Of a DNA stretch of 15,506 nt, positions 1 to 8,756 are shown piece after piece; position 1 is the first letter of the stretch, and each line of letters starts with the position of its first letter. The DNA lies in contig CAMCYT010000040.1 in NCBI GenBank assembly GCA_945885485.1, positions 1-15,506 on the forward strand, written 5' to 3'. The notes under the pieces were generated by a model. The model worked only from the letters and a program-made list of their open reading frames with translations, made no database searches and had not been told where the DNA came from. The stretch comes from Prosthecobacter debontii. GTDB taxonomy: Bacteria > Verrucomicrobiota > Verrucomicrobiia > Verrucomicrobiales > Akkermansiaceae. A program made the translations under genes and the position numbers.

Positions 1-1686
1 TTCCGGATCCAATTCTAACAACTCCGGTGTGAAGCGCGAGTGCTGACGATAGGTGGAACTGGTGACTAGCATTTTCATCAAACGCTTCACATTCCACCCG
101 TTGCTCACAAAATCCCGAGCCAGCCAATCGAGCATCTCAGGGTGCGAGGGTGAGTCTCCCTGCGCGCCGAAGTCTTCACTGGTTTTCACCAAGCCGTAGC
201 CGAACACTTGTTGCCAATAGCGATTCACGGCCACGCGTGCCGTGAGTGGATTTTGCGGATCGACCAACCACTTCGCGAGGCCTAGTCGATTGCGAGGCAG
301 ATCGCTCGCCATTGCGGGTAGCACCGCAGGCGAGGCGGGTTCGACGCGTTCGCCTGGCGCATTGAAAACACCGCGCACCAACACAAAGGTAGGCCGTGGC
401 ACTTTCATTTCTTCCATCACCAAGGTGGTCGGGATGCTGAGTTCGGTCTGTGTGATTTGTTTTTGCAATGCTGCGACCTGATCCTTTGCTTGCGCGGATT
501 CGGCTTGTGCCAGTTGCTCGCGCAGTAAGCGGATTTTTTCATCGATCTCCGGCGTAGGTAGCTTGATTTGCGGCGGGCTGTTTACTCGGATACCTGCGTT
601 GTATTTGCCGTTACCGCTTTCAGGGACGTTGTTAAAAAAGGCTTTCAACGAATAAAAATCACGCGCGGTCAAGGGATCGTATTTGTGATCGTGACAACGG
701 CAGCAGTTGAAGGTCAGAGCGAGCCAGACCCCGGCAGTCGTTTCGGCACGGTCTGCGGCATACTCTGCCAGGAACTCTTCGGGATCAATCGCACCCTCTT
801 CGTTGAGCATGCTGTTGCGGTTGAAGCCGGAAGCGATGCGTTGCTCTAACGTGGGATTTGGCAATAGATCACCCGCAAGTTGCTCGATGGTAAATTGATC
901 GAAAGACAAGTTGCGATTGAATGCGCCGATCACCCAATCGCGCCACGCCCAGATCTCGCGATCGCGATCGACTTGGAAACCATTCGTATCTGCATAGCGC
1001 GCGCCATCCAGCCAGTCCACTGCCATGCGTTCGCCGTAATGCTTGGATTCGAGCAAACGGTCGACGACATTTTCATAAGCATTCGGCGATGCGTCGGCGA
1101 GGAAGGCATCGACTTCTAACAAGGTCGGTGGCAAACCAGTCAGTTCAAGCGTGACACGACGGATCAATGTTTCCTTATCCGCATCCGGCGCGGGTTTTAG
1201 TTTTTTTGCTTCAAGCGTAGCCATTACAAAATGATCGAGCGGTTGGCGCGGCCAATCCTTTTGTTTCACGACTGGCAACGCCTGCGCCCCAGGAGGTATA
1301 AAAGACCAATGTTTTTCGTAAGGAGCACCTTGCTCGATCCAGTTCTTTAATATTTTCTTTTGTGCGACGGTGAGGGTTTTATGAGTGTCGGGGGGTGGCA
1401 TCACCTCGTCTTTATCGGTGCTGTTGATACGCTTCCATAACGCGGATTTATTTATATCACCGGGGACAATCGCAATGACTCCATCGTTGTTAGCAATGGC
1501 ACCGTCACGTGTATCGAGCCGCAAGCCCGCTTCGCGTTTTTTAGGATCGAAACCATGACAGGCGAAGCAATTATCAGAAAGGATCTGACGCACATCTCGA
1601 TTGAAACTTAGGACTTCCTCTGCAGCAATAAAACCGACGCTCCAAAAGAAGAGAGTTAGCATTGATAATTTAGTGAAGAGTGGCAT
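1..1686 (-). CDS. PSCyt1/PSCyt2/PSD1 (DUF1549-DUF1553) secreted cytochrome-type protein, C-terminus off the window
   Basis: The frame is open from an ATG at 1684-1686 to the left edge: 562 codons with no stop, so the C-terminus is missing. Residues 1-22 are a signal peptide (hydrophobic TLFFWSVGFIAA, likely cut before EEV). A first haem-binding CxxCH (CFACH, residues 40-44) and MPPPD (96-100) mark the planctomycete-type cytochrome C domain. The DUF1549 region follows, with a second CxxCH (CCRCH, 328-332) in a CHDHKYDP context. Residues about 380-415 are rich in E, K, Q, L and A and look like a coiled coil. From about 455 the DUF1553 part begins (NPLTARVAVNRYW, SSTYRQHSR). These proteins are abundant in Planctomycetes and Verrucomicrobia, are usually followed by a DUF1501 gene, and often sit near sulfatases. 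Their biochemical role is unsettled; electron transfer linked to sugar breakdown is a guess. There is no visible Shine-Dalgarno. The family call is firm, the function is not. Confidence 0.9.
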   Translation of the reverse strand, partial: MPLFTKLSMLTLFFWSVGFIAAEEVLSFNRDVRQILSDNCFACHGFDPKKREAGLRLDTRDGAIANNDGVIAIVPGDINKSALWKRINSTDKDEVMPPPDTHKTLTVAQKKILKNWIEQGAPYEKHWSFIPPGAQALPVVKQKDWPRQPLDHFVMATLEAKKLKPAPDADKETLIRRVTLELTGLPPTLLEVDAFLADASPNAYENVVDRLLESKHYGERMAVDWLDGARYADTNGFQVDRDREIWAWRDWVIGAFNRNLSFDQFTIEQLAGDLLPNPTLEQRIASGFNRNSMLNEEGAIDPEEFLAEYAADRAETTAGVWLALTFNCCRCHDHKYDPLTARDFYSLKAFFNNVPESGNGKYNAGIRVNSPPQIKLPTPEIDEKIRLLREQLAQAESAQAKDQVAALQKQITQTELSIPTTLVMEEMKVPRPTFVLVRGVFNAPGERVEPASPAVLPAMASDLPRNRLGLAKWLVDPQNPLTARVAVNRYWQQVFGYGLVKTSEDFGAQGDSPSHPEMLDWLARDFVSNGWNVKRLMKMLVTSSTYRQHSRFTPELLELDPE

Positions 1687-1738
1687 GCGGGGCGAAAGTG
1701 TCAGTATGAGAAACGTGAATTTTTTAAAAGAGCTTTTT

Positions 1739-1769
1739 AATAGGTCTTATAGGACCCTCAAGACCTATT
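1739..1769 (-). terminator. Perfect 10-bp stem-loop just after the rhamnosidase stop
   Basis: AATAGGTCTT at 1739-1748 is the exact reverse complement of AAGACCTATT at 1760-1769, with an 11-base loop. It starts 2 bases past the rhamnosidase stop codon. Read on the minus strand it is followed by AAAAAGCTC, not a T-run, so it is not a textbook rho-independent terminator. It could end or pause transcription, protect the 3' end of the upstream message, or bind a protein. An imperfect AT-rich dyad (1724-1740) lies beside it. Confidence 0.45.
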
Positions 1770-1771
1770 TC

Positions 1772-4588
1772 TCACTTTACTATAATCTTGTGCGTGCCGG
1801 CTGTTAATGTCCGTGTTTCTGGAGTGGTGTCGCCAGTTCCCCAAGGTGAGGTTTTGGGAAGACTGAGTTCGGCGGTGGTGTTGGGTGGGATGGTGGCTTC
1901 GTAGGTGAGTGAGTTGTCGGCTTCGCGTTTCCATGAAATAGCGATGCGGCCGTGCGGGGAATCGTGGTGGGCTTTGATCCATGAAATCGTATCGGTTTCC
2001 GTGGTGGCTTTGGCGGATGGGAAATGCGGATAGAGTTTAATTTTTGAATAACCCGGCTCGGCTGGGGCGATGCCAGCGAGGTCGGTCATCATCCATTCCG
2101 TGACGGCACCGAAGGCGTAGTGGGAAAACGAATTCATCGAAGCGCTCATCTTGCCATCTTCACCGCCAAAGCCGTGTTCCTCAGTGTAGGAATTCCAGCG
2201 TTCCCAGATGGTGGTGGCGCCGTTTTTCACTTCGTAGCCCCATGATGGATATTTGCGGGATTGCAGCATGGAGACGGCGAGGTCGAGGTTGCCGGTACTG
2301 GTGAGCGTTGGCAGCAAAGGCTTGGTGCCAAGGAAGCCGGTAGTCATACCGGTGTTTTTATCGTTAGCTTTGGCGCGGATCAATACGGCGAGTTGTTCAC
2401 CGGCTTTTTTACGTTCTGCGGTATCTGTTAGAAGATTGCAATCAAGAGCTAGAACATAAGCAGATTGCGAAGCAGGTTTGATCGAACCATCGGGCTGAAG
2501 GTGTTGCTTGCGGAAATTTGCGCGCATTGTTTCCACCCATTGGTGATATTTCGCAGCCTCTTCTTTCAATCCTTGTGCGGTGGCCATGTCCTCCATCATG
2601 AGCGCGGTTTTTGTAAAATAGGCGAGCTCGACATAGGCGTGCGGTGTGGCGTCGTTGAGGTTCAACCAATCGCCCCATGGCGCGCCGAATGGTTTGCCTT
2701 TGAGCTCGGGATCGTTCGCTTTACGAGCTTCCATGAAGCGGGACATGGTTTTCCAATGATCGGTGAAAAAAGATGGATCACCTGTGGCTCTCCACAATGC
2801 ATGCGGAACGATGATGCCCGCGTCCGACCATGCGGAGCCGTGCACTCCCCCACCGTGGCCGAAGCAGTATGGTGCGTAAGATGGATAGTAACCTTCTTTG
2901 GTGACGGCTTCATTTAATTCGCGCAACCACTTGCGGAAAAAGGCTGCGACATCTGCATGGATCGCTGCAGAGGCGGCGTAGATCTGCGCATCGCCGGTCC
3001 AGCCGAGGCGTTCATCGCGCTGTGGGCAGTCGGTAGGAAGCTCGATCCAGTTTGCGCGTTGGGTCCAAACGGCGTTTTGGAAAATTTTGTTCACTACGGA
3101 ATCCGAGCACTCGAAGCTGGAAGCGAGTTTGGTATCCGAATGCATCACGACTCCAGTGATCGCATCGAGAGCTGGTTGTTTATCGAAGCCAGTGACTTCG
3201 ACGAATTGGAAACCGTGGAAGGTGAAACGGGGGGTCCATGTTTCGCCGTTGGGATCGCCTTTCGCGATGTAGGTATCGGTCGAACGTGATTGGCGGAGGT
3301 TCTCGGTCATGAGTTTGCCATCAGGATGGAGCATTTCCGCGAAGCGAATGACAAAGGTTTTTCCGGCTTCAGCTTTGATTTTGAGTCGCACGTTACCAGC
3401 GAAGTTCTGACCCATATCGAAGATCCATGTGCCGGGTTTGATTTCTTTCACGGATTTCGCGGCGAGCTCCTGAGTAATTCTAACAGGTTGTGCCGGATAT
3501 GCCTGCATGATGGGTGGACGGATGAAACCGAACTCGCGCTTTTCGTTTTTAATAAATGCATCACTGAACGGCTCGATGACGGAGCCGTTCTCTTGGGCGA
3601 GGATGGCGGGTTCCCATTTTGAATCATCGAAAGCAGCGGTCGCCCAACCAGTGAGTTCCTTGCGGGCGTCGTATGTTTCCCCCATCAGGAAATCGGCTTC
3701 AAGCTCCGGGCCGGTGCTGGTTTTCCATGTGGTGTCGGTGCCGATGATTTCCTGTGATCCATCGTCGTAAAACACGTGAGTCTCCACCATCAATGCTGGG
3801 GTTTTGCCGTAGATGTTGCGACCCGTCTTGTGCGGACCGTAACCGACGAGTTTTCCGTAGCCGACATAACCCGCATACCAACCATCCGCAACAATCGCGC
3901 CGATGGCGTTTTTATCTTCTGTTAGAAGTGATGTGATGTCGTAGGTGTTGTAGTAAGCGCGCTGGCGGTAATCCGTCCAACCGGGAGCGAAGTAGGAATC
4001 ACCGACGCGTTTGCCGTTGACGTGGAGTTCGTAGATACCGAGCGCGGATGCGTGGGCGATGGCGCGGATGATTTTTTTCTTGGGCGAGAAACTACTGCGG
4101 TAATAGCGGGCGGGTGGAAGAAAAAGCGTCTTCTGATCTTTATGAAAGGCGGAGGTGTCTTTGAAGGAGACGAAAGGTTGGGTCGGTTGTTTGCCGATGA
4201 GGGCGGTGAGGAAGGGCGCTGGGGTGTGCCATGGTGAGGGAATTTCTCCCATCCATGTGCGGATTTTTAAATGCACCCATGTGGTGGAAGGCAAAGTTTT
4301 TCCTGCGTAGATAGCGGTGGTGGACGATGAGTTTATTCTACCGCTTTCCCATAGATCGGCTTTGCCAGATTCCAAAAGTTTCGGATCAGTTGCAGCTAGG
4401 ATTTCATAGCCGCTATGGCCATTCCCTGCAATTTGCCATGAGATCCGGGGATTTGCGTCATCGACTCCTATGGCGGCGACTTGATGAGCGACTTTGACCT
4501 CACTAGGAGTATAAGCCTTGGCATCGATGATCGAGCGAGCACTCAGTGATTGGATGAAGATAACTGAAAGGAAGATGGATAATTTCAT
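1772..4588 (-). CDS. Secreted alpha-L-rhamnosidase, GH78 family
   Basis: A 938-residue protein predicted to release terminal alpha-L-rhamnose from oligosaccharides or glycosides outside the cytoplasm. Residues 1-17 (MKLSIFLSVIFIQSLSA) are a signal peptide. An N-terminal beta-domain carries NPRISW (46-51). The Bac_rhamnosid_N-type module spans about 165-310 (LHVNGKRVGDSYFAPGWTDY, DGWYAGYVGYG), and a further beta-domain about 365-480 (WIFDMGQNFAGNV). The catalytic (alpha/alpha)6 domain runs from about 490 to 835 with DCPQRDE at 520-526 and WERW at 795-798. By motif, Glu526 and Glu796 correspond to the general acid and base of characterised GH78 enzymes (Glu636 and Glu895 in Streptomyces avermitilis Rha78A). 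A C-terminal beta-domain closes the protein. Length and domain order are normal for secreted GH78 enzymes. It lies 61 bases after the beta-helix gene and probably shares its transcript. No Shine-Dalgarno precedes the ATG. Exact linkage specificity cannot be read from sequence. Confidence 0.95.
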   Translation of the reverse strand: MKLSIFLSVIFIQSLSARSIIDAKAYTPSEVKVAHQVAAIGVDDANPRISWQIAGNGHSGYEILAATDPKLLESGKADLWESGRINSSSTTAIYAGKTLPSTTWVHLKIRTWMGEIPSPWHTPAPFLTALIGKQPTQPFVSFKDTSAFHKDQKTLFLPPARYYRSSFSPKKKIIRAIAHASALGIYELHVNGKRVGDSYFAPGWTDYRQRAYYNTYDITSLLTEDKNAIGAIVADGWYAGYVGYGKLVGYGPHKTGRNIYGKTPALMVETHVFYDDGSQEIIGTDTTWKTSTGPELEADFLMGETYDARKELTGWATAAFDDSKWEPAILAQENGSVIEPFSDAFIKNEKREFGFIRPPIMQAYPAQPVRITQELAAKSVKEIKPGTWIFDMGQNFAGNVRLKIKAEAGKTFVIRFAEMLHPDGKLMTENLRQSRSTDTYIAKGDPNGETWTPRFTFHGFQFVEVTGFDKQPALDAITGVVMHSDTKLASSFECSDSVVNKIFQNAVWTQRANWIELPTDCPQRDERLGWTGDAQIYAASAAIHADVAAFFRKWLRELNEAVTKEGYYPSYAPYCFGHGGGVHGSAWSDAGIIVPHALWRATGDPSFFTDHWKTMSRFMEARKANDPELKGKPFGAPWGDWLNLNDATPHAYVELAYFTKTALMMEDMATAQGLKEEAAKYHQWVETMRANFRKQHLQPDGSIKPASQSAYVLALDCNLLTDTAERKKAGEQLAVLIRAKANDKNTGMTTGFLGTKPLLPTLTSTGNLDLAVSMLQSRKYPSWGYEVKNGATTIWERWNSYTEEHGFGGEDGKMSASMNSFSHYAFGAVTEWMMTDLAGIAPAEPGYSKIKLYPHFPSAKATTETDTISWIKAHHDSPHGRIAISWKREADNSLTYEATIPPNTTAELSLPKTSPWGTGDTTPETRTLTAGTHKIIVK

Positions 4589-4649
4589 GAGAGGGTTAGT
4601 GAATAATTGTGTGATTTATAGTTAAAGATTGGAGAAATAAATAAACGAC

Positions 4650-5660
4650 TCAAGGTTCTTCTCCTATGCGTCTTGCGCGGATCTTGGCTCCGCCGGTGCT
4701 AGTAAAATCTTCCACTGCGCCTACACCGCCGAGGACGACCCAATAGGTGATTTCGCCAATGCCGAGGTTTTGGGGATCGTTGAGGTCGCTGGCGAGTTTC
4801 TGCCATTCATTGTTAGCGTCGGTTTGTCCAGGGCCTGCGTTTTCAATGTTCAACTGGTTGATGGAAAACCCATGCTTGCCGGTGACGGTGATGTGGTTGT
4901 TATTGCGCATGGAGCTTACTCGGTCGAAGCGAGAAGCGTGGTGGGCAGTTGCGAAATCGAGGCCGTGGATGTTGCTGCCGAGTATGATGTGATCGCCGTC
5001 AGTATGTTCGTTGACCACGATGCCGGTGTGGTATCCGGTGACGGCGACGTTGCGCAATAAGGTGAGGGCTGCGTTGTTGATGGCGGGAGTGACGAGGCCT
5101 TTGGTGCCGTGAGTTGGTTTAGCCGACTGGACGTTATAGATGCCGGTGTTGATGAAGACGTTTTCGAGACGGCACTGCATGGCGTGATGCAAATCGATGC
5201 CGCCGATGGCCGGATCATCGTAGGTGCGGACATCGAGATTTTCGATGACGACATGCACGGCTGAGAATCCGCCGTAGAGTGAATTTTTCGAGGCTTCTGC
5301 TTTAATCACCGCCGAGCCTATTTTGTCCAAGCATTTGAGAATCGTGCCTTTATCGCGCAGTGGAAAATTTCCGATGGTACCGAACACAGGGGTCGGAGAT
5401 CCTTCGCCAACGATCTCCACCGTAATCCAACTCGGGGCGGGTTTTGAAACAGGAGGGATGATGATACGCCCCTGATAGACCCCTTCTGGGATTAGCATTT
5501 TTCCGCCACCTGCGGCGATGATTGCGTCCATGCATTTGGTGAATGCTGCGGTGTTGTCCGTTTTATCGTCTGCGACAGCACCGTAGTTAGTGACGTTGAA
5601 AGTGGCAGCTTGAATTTGTATGAGTAGTGAGGAACAAATGAGGAAGAATGAGAGCTTCAT
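4650..5660 (-). CDS. Secreted right-handed beta-helix protein, pectate lyase superfamily (Pectate_lyase_3-like)
   Basis: 336 residues. Residues 1-18 form a signal peptide (hydrophobic SFFLICSSLLIQIQA). The mature N-terminus has the signature of the Pectate_lyase_3 / GH28-related beta-helix group: NYGAVADDKTDNTAAF (25-40), then GGGKMLIPEGVYQGRI (51-66), the glycine-rich start of the helix. Later strands show repeating turns with I, L, V and N, such as VIENLDVRTYDD and GIDLHHAMQCRLENVFINTG, as expected of stacked coils. Proteins of this fold include polysaccharide lyases, polygalacturonases and non-catalytic binders. I see no motif that fixes the activity, so lyase, hydrolase or binding protein all remain possible. 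Its place between three sulfatases and a GH78 rhamnosidase favours action on the backbone of a sulfated, rhamnose-containing polymer. It starts 30 bases after the preceding sulfatase. The fold call is secure; the reaction is unknown. Confidence 0.85.
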   Translation of the reverse strand: MKLSFFLICSSLLIQIQAATFNVTNYGAVADDKTDNTAAFTKCMDAIIAAGGGKMLIPEGVYQGRIIIPPVSKPAPSWITVEIVGEGSPTPVFGTIGNFPLRDKGTILKCLDKIGSAVIKAEASKNSLYGGFSAVHVVIENLDVRTYDDPAIGGIDLHHAMQCRLENVFINTGIYNVQSAKPTHGTKGLVTPAINNAALTLLRNVAVTGYHTGIVVNEHTDGDHIILGSNIHGLDFATAHHASRFDRVSSMRNNNHITVTGKHGFSINQLNIENAGPGQTDANNEWQKLASDLNDPQNLGIGEITYWVVLGGVGAVEDFTSTGGAKIRARRIGEEP

Positions 5661-5690
5661 GAGTCTGGATTGATGAGGGATAAGCAGAAA

Positions 5691-7157
5691 CTATTTCTTC
5701 GGATTTTCTGGCATGGGGAGATTGAAATAGCGATTATAGAAAGCGAATTCCTGTGGGCTGCCTGAGTCGGGCGCGCAGAGCTTGGTGTTCCATGCGGCGA
5801 GTTGATCTTCGAGTTTTTTGGCGATTTCAGGCTGTTTCTCTAACAGGTTAATTTTCTCGCCGGGGTCTTTGGAAAGGTCGAAAAGGTAGGTGGCTTTATC
5901 ACTGAACTTGAGAAGTTTCCAATCGCCCTCGCGGATGGCGGATTGCCTCCAGAAACGCCAAGTGAGGGCACGCTTTGGAAGCGGTTCGCCTTCTGCGAGC
6001 ATGGGCAGGAGATTCATTCCATCGAACTCTTCCGGGGTTTTCATTCCGGCTGCCGCTGTGCTGGTGGCGGCAACGTCCATCGAAGTGACTGGGGTTTTGA
6101 TGATTTGTCCGGCGGGGATTTTTCCTTTCCAACGCATGACATAGGGCACACGAATTCCACCCTCGGCGAGCATGCCTTTTTCGCCGTTGAGCGGAGTGTT
6201 TTTCGATCCATTCCAGTAAGCGCCGTCGAGCTTGATCGGATCGTCCGGCATGCTGAGTTTCAATGGTGCGCCGTTATCCCCCATGAAGAAGATCAACGTG
6301 TTTTCATCGATCTTGTGTTCCTGAAGTTTGTCCATCACACGACCCACGCCGTCGTCAATGGAGGAAAGCATGGCGAGGGCATAGCGCCGACGCTCGGGCA
6401 TATCGCCAGGGAAGCGATCGAGATATTTTTTTGAAGAAGCCATCGGCACGTGCGGCGCGTAATAGGCGCAGTAGAGAAAGAATGGTTTGTCGTGATGAAG
6501 ATCGATGAATTTGACAGCGGCATCGGATTGGCGGTCGATGCGATCGCCTTCGGTCGTGATGTTTTTGGGTTTTGGGAAACGATTGCCTTCGAGGTCGTAG
6601 GTGGCGGAGTAGCGGTTGACATAACCGAAGAACGTTTCCTGAAAGCCGCGTGTTTGAGGATGAAATTTGAACTCGAGGACGGGTGGAATTTTTTTAGGAT
6701 CAGGAACCTTGTATTTCTCCATGAACGCGGTGTCGCTGTGATTAGGTTCGAGATGCCATTTACCAACCATGCCCGTGGTGTAACCGGCTTTGCCCAGGCG
6801 ATCCGCGATGGTGCTTTCCGTTAGAGGAAGCGGACCGTGACCGTTGGAGATGAGGCCGAAGCGGTTTTGATCGCGACCGGTCATCAAAGCGGCGCGTGAC
6901 GGGCAGCATTGAGGAGCGGTGATGTAGCCATCGGTGAAGCGGGCGCCCTCGGCTGCCATGCGGTCGATGTTTGGGGTTTTGACATCTTTTTCCATGCCCA
7001 TGCAGGAGAGATCCGCGTAGCCGTGGTCATCGCTGAAGAAGACAATGATGTTAGGTTTTTGAGCGGAGAGCGGAGAGCAGAGAGCGAAGAAGAGGGGGAG
7101 AAAGAGGGATGGGGAGATTGGGAGAGAGAAGAGATTCGATGGTGTGATGGGCTTCAT
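5691..7157 (-). CDS. Secreted formylglycine-dependent sulfatase (S1 family), first of three reading leftwards last
   Basis: 488 residues, hydrolysing a sulfate ester of a sugar outside the cytoplasm. A signal peptide covers residues 1-32 (ILFLPLFFALCSPLSA-like core ending SAQ). Active-site residues of the alkaline phosphatase/sulfatase fold are all visible: metal-binding Asp43-Asp44 in SDDHGYAD, the formylglycine cysteine Cys84 in CCPSR (84-88), Lys133 and His135 in GKWH, His236 in APHVP, Asp294-Asn295 in MGDNG and Lys327 in GEKGML. The C-terminal part has the usual substrate-site domain (EGDWKLLKF, YLFDLSKDPGEKINL). I chose the ATG at 7155-7157 because it opens the signal peptide and leaves a 22-base gap after the upstream sulfatase. 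The same frame stays open to 7421 but would overlap that gene with a proline-rich non-family stretch. Maturation needs a formylglycine-generating enzyme encoded elsewhere. The sugar position attacked is not deducible. Confidence 0.95.
   Translation of the reverse strand: MKPITPSNLFSLPISPSLFLPLFFALCSPLSAQKPNIIVFFSDDHGYADLSCMGMEKDVKTPNIDRMAAEGARFTDGYITAPQCCPSRAALMTGRDQNRFGLISNGHGPLPLTESTIADRLGKAGYTTGMVGKWHLEPNHSDTAFMEKYKVPDPKKIPPVLEFKFHPQTRGFQETFFGYVNRYSATYDLEGNRFPKPKNITTEGDRIDRQSDAAVKFIDLHHDKPFFLYCAYYAPHVPMASSKKYLDRFPGDMPERRRYALAMLSSIDDGVGRVMDKLQEHKIDENTLIFFMGDNGAPLKLSMPDDPIKLDGAYWNGSKNTPLNGEKGMLAEGGIRVPYVMRWKGKIPAGQIIKTPVTSMDVAATSTAAAGMKTPEEFDGMNLLPMLAEGEPLPKRALTWRFWRQSAIREGDWKLLKFSDKATYLFDLSKDPGEKINLLEKQPEIAKKLEDQLAAWNTKLCAPDSGSPQEFAFYNRYFNLPMPENPKK
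7061..7091 (-). repeat. CT-rich short repeat in a sulfatase signal-peptide region (copy 1)
   Basis: The plus strand reads GAGCGGAGAGCGGAGAGCAG followed by AGAGCGAAGA. This is a run of six-to-eight-base GAGAGC/GCGGAGA units that encodes the hydrophobic core and cleavage site FALCSPLSA of the signal peptide. Closely related runs occur at the same place in the next two sulfatase genes (8701-8730 and 10233-10290). Confidence 0.55.
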
Positions 7158-7179
7158 GGCGTTTTGGAATGGGTGATGA

Positions 7180-8748
7180 TTAACGGAGGTCCTTGAAGGG
7201 AAACGGATCGGTGGCGGATTCCGCTGGGACGGTTTGATCGCGTTTGGGCATGTAGCGTGGAGCGACGTTATCTTTGAGCCATGTTTTGAGTTGGGTGTGA
7301 AGTTTGGTGGTGAGTTCGGGCATCTGCTCGGCGAGATCCTGTTTTTCGTAGGGATCTTTCGAGATGTTATAGAGGGAAAGTTTTCCATGCCAGTCCCAGA
7401 TGAGTTTGTGATCGCCAACACGGATTCCGGAATGTGGGGAAAGCGGTTGGCCGTTGTCCGGGTGTTTGACGATGACGTTGTATGGATAATGCCAGATCAG
7501 CGTGCGCTCGGGACCGGGAGATGATGGATCTTTTAAAAGCGGCAACATGCTTTTACCATCGATCTTTTGCGGAGCGGGATTTCCTGTAAGTTCGGCTACG
7601 GTGGGTAAGAAATCGGTGCAATCGACAACGGCGTTCGACCATTTCCCGCCAGCGAAGCGATTGGGTTGATAGACGATGGTTGGGACACGCACGCCGCCTT
7701 CGTAGAGCATGGCTTTGCCACCTTTGAAAGGTGGATTGGTTGTGGCTGCGGGTTCTGTGTAGGTAACGCCACCGTTGTCCGAGGTGAAGATGAGAATGGT
7801 GTTTTCGGCGAGACCAGATTTCTCCAACGAGGCGCGGATCGCACCCACGGCATCGTCGAGATTTTTCAACATCGCGGCATAGGTGGCGTTGTTCCGACCG
7901 AGGTGGCCGATTTGTTTTTTATCAGCGAAATATTTTACATCGGCGGGTGGCGCTTGGAACGGCGAGTGAACCGCGAAGGGTGCGTAGTAGAGAACGAAGG
8001 GTTTTTTATTGTCTTTCCAACTCTCGATGTAACGGACCGCGCGGACTTTTTCATCGTTGGTTAGATAATCCTCACACGTTGGCTCCCCTGCTTTGCCGAC
8101 CCGGAATTCTCCCGGTTGGGTTGAGAAAACTGGCTTGGATTTGTTCCATGCTACCTGCCATTTGAAAAACGATGATGCGCCAGAATCGTAATAGGCTAAC
8201 TCTTCAAATCCATGAGCGGCGGGTTGCAAATCATAGACCCCGTGGCCGCCGAGATGCCATTTACCAAGGAATGCGCAGTCGTGGTTTTTCAGGACTTTCG
8301 GCCATGTAGGCAATGCGGGATCGATGGATGTATTGGAGGTCGCATTGATCCATGGGCGTTTGCCTTTGATCGGATCTTTGTGAGCCAAGACATCGTGAGG
8401 ATTGAATCCTTCCGGAGGTGTCTGACATTGGTTGAAATAGGTTTGGGTGTACGGTGTAGCGGTGGTGACACCGAGGGTTGAGGCGATTCTTCCTGTTAGA
8501 ATTGCCGCGCGAGTTGGTGAGCAAAGTTGGTTGGCGTAGGATTGGGAGAACGCGATACCGTCCGCGACGAGTTTGTCGAGATGCGGGGTTTCGTAGAAAA
8601 TATCTTCGGTTTTTACATCGTTGAAATGCCGTGCGTAGGCATTGATGTCGGTGATGCCGAGATCATCTGCTAGGATGAAGACGATGTTAGGAGGATCAGC
8701 GTGGAGCGGAGAGCTGAGAGCGAAGAGAAAAATAGAGAGAAATTTCAT
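7180..8748 (-). CDS. Secreted formylglycine-dependent sulfatase (S1 family), middle gene of three
   Basis: 522 residues. Residues 1-17 are a signal peptide (FLSIFLFALSSPLHA). Catalytic residues: Asp28-Asp29 in LADDLGITD, formylglycine cysteine Cys76 in CSPTR (76-80) followed by AAILTGR, Lys163 and His165 in GKWHLGGHG, His261 in VHSPF, Asp324-Asn325 in SDNGG and Lys345 in GGKAMLYEGGVRVP. The C-terminal domain ends with a KLSLYNISKDPYEKQDLA-type strand. An insertion with NQCQTPPEGFNPHD (about 106-120) between the formylglycine motif and GKWH is absent from the other two copies. The three proteins are therefore diverged paralogues or independent acquisitions, not recent duplicates, and probably act on different sulfate positions. 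It starts 8 bases after the stop of the sulfatase at 8757. Enzyme class is certain from the residues; the substrate is not known. Confidence 0.95.
   Translation of the reverse strand: MKFLSIFLFALSSPLHADPPNIVFILADDLGITDINAYARHFNDVKTEDIFYETPHLDKLVADGIAFSQSYANQLCSPTRAAILTGRIASTLGVTTATPYTQTYFNQCQTPPEGFNPHDVLAHKDPIKGKRPWINATSNTSIDPALPTWPKVLKNHDCAFLGKWHLGGHGVYDLQPAAHGFEELAYYDSGASSFFKWQVAWNKSKPVFSTQPGEFRVGKAGEPTCEDYLTNDEKVRAVRYIESWKDNKKPFVLYYAPFAVHSPFQAPPADVKYFADKKQIGHLGRNNATYAAMLKNLDDAVGAIRASLEKSGLAENTILIFTSDNGGVTYTEPAATTNPPFKGGKAMLYEGGVRVPTIVYQPNRFAGGKWSNAVVDCTDFLPTVAELTGNPAPQKIDGKSMLPLLKDPSSPGPERTLIWHYPYNVIVKHPDNGQPLSPHSGIRVGDHKLIWDWHGKLSLYNISKDPYEKQDLAEQMPELTTKLHTQLKTWLKDNVAPRYMPKRDQTVPAESATDPFPFKDLR
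8701..8730 (-). repeat. CT-rich short repeat in a sulfatase signal-peptide region (copy 2)
   Basis: The plus strand reads GTGGAGCGGAGAGCTGAGAG followed by CGAAGAGAAA. It shares GGAGCGGAGAGC and GAGAGCGAAGA with the copy at 7061-7091 and encodes FALSSPLHA, the end of the signal peptide. Confidence 0.55.
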
Positions 8749-8756
8749 GCTGTAGA

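Noticed and set aside
2465..2917. Long plus-strand open frames opposite the rhamnosidase and sulfatases
   Set aside because: They mirror strongly supported minus-strand genes, have no recognisable domains, and are explained by codon bias of the real gene.
7158..7421. N-terminal extension of the sulfatase at 5691
   Set aside because: The frame stays open, but these 88 residues are proline-rich, lack family similarity and overlap the upstream sulfatase; the signal peptide starts at the ATG at 7157.
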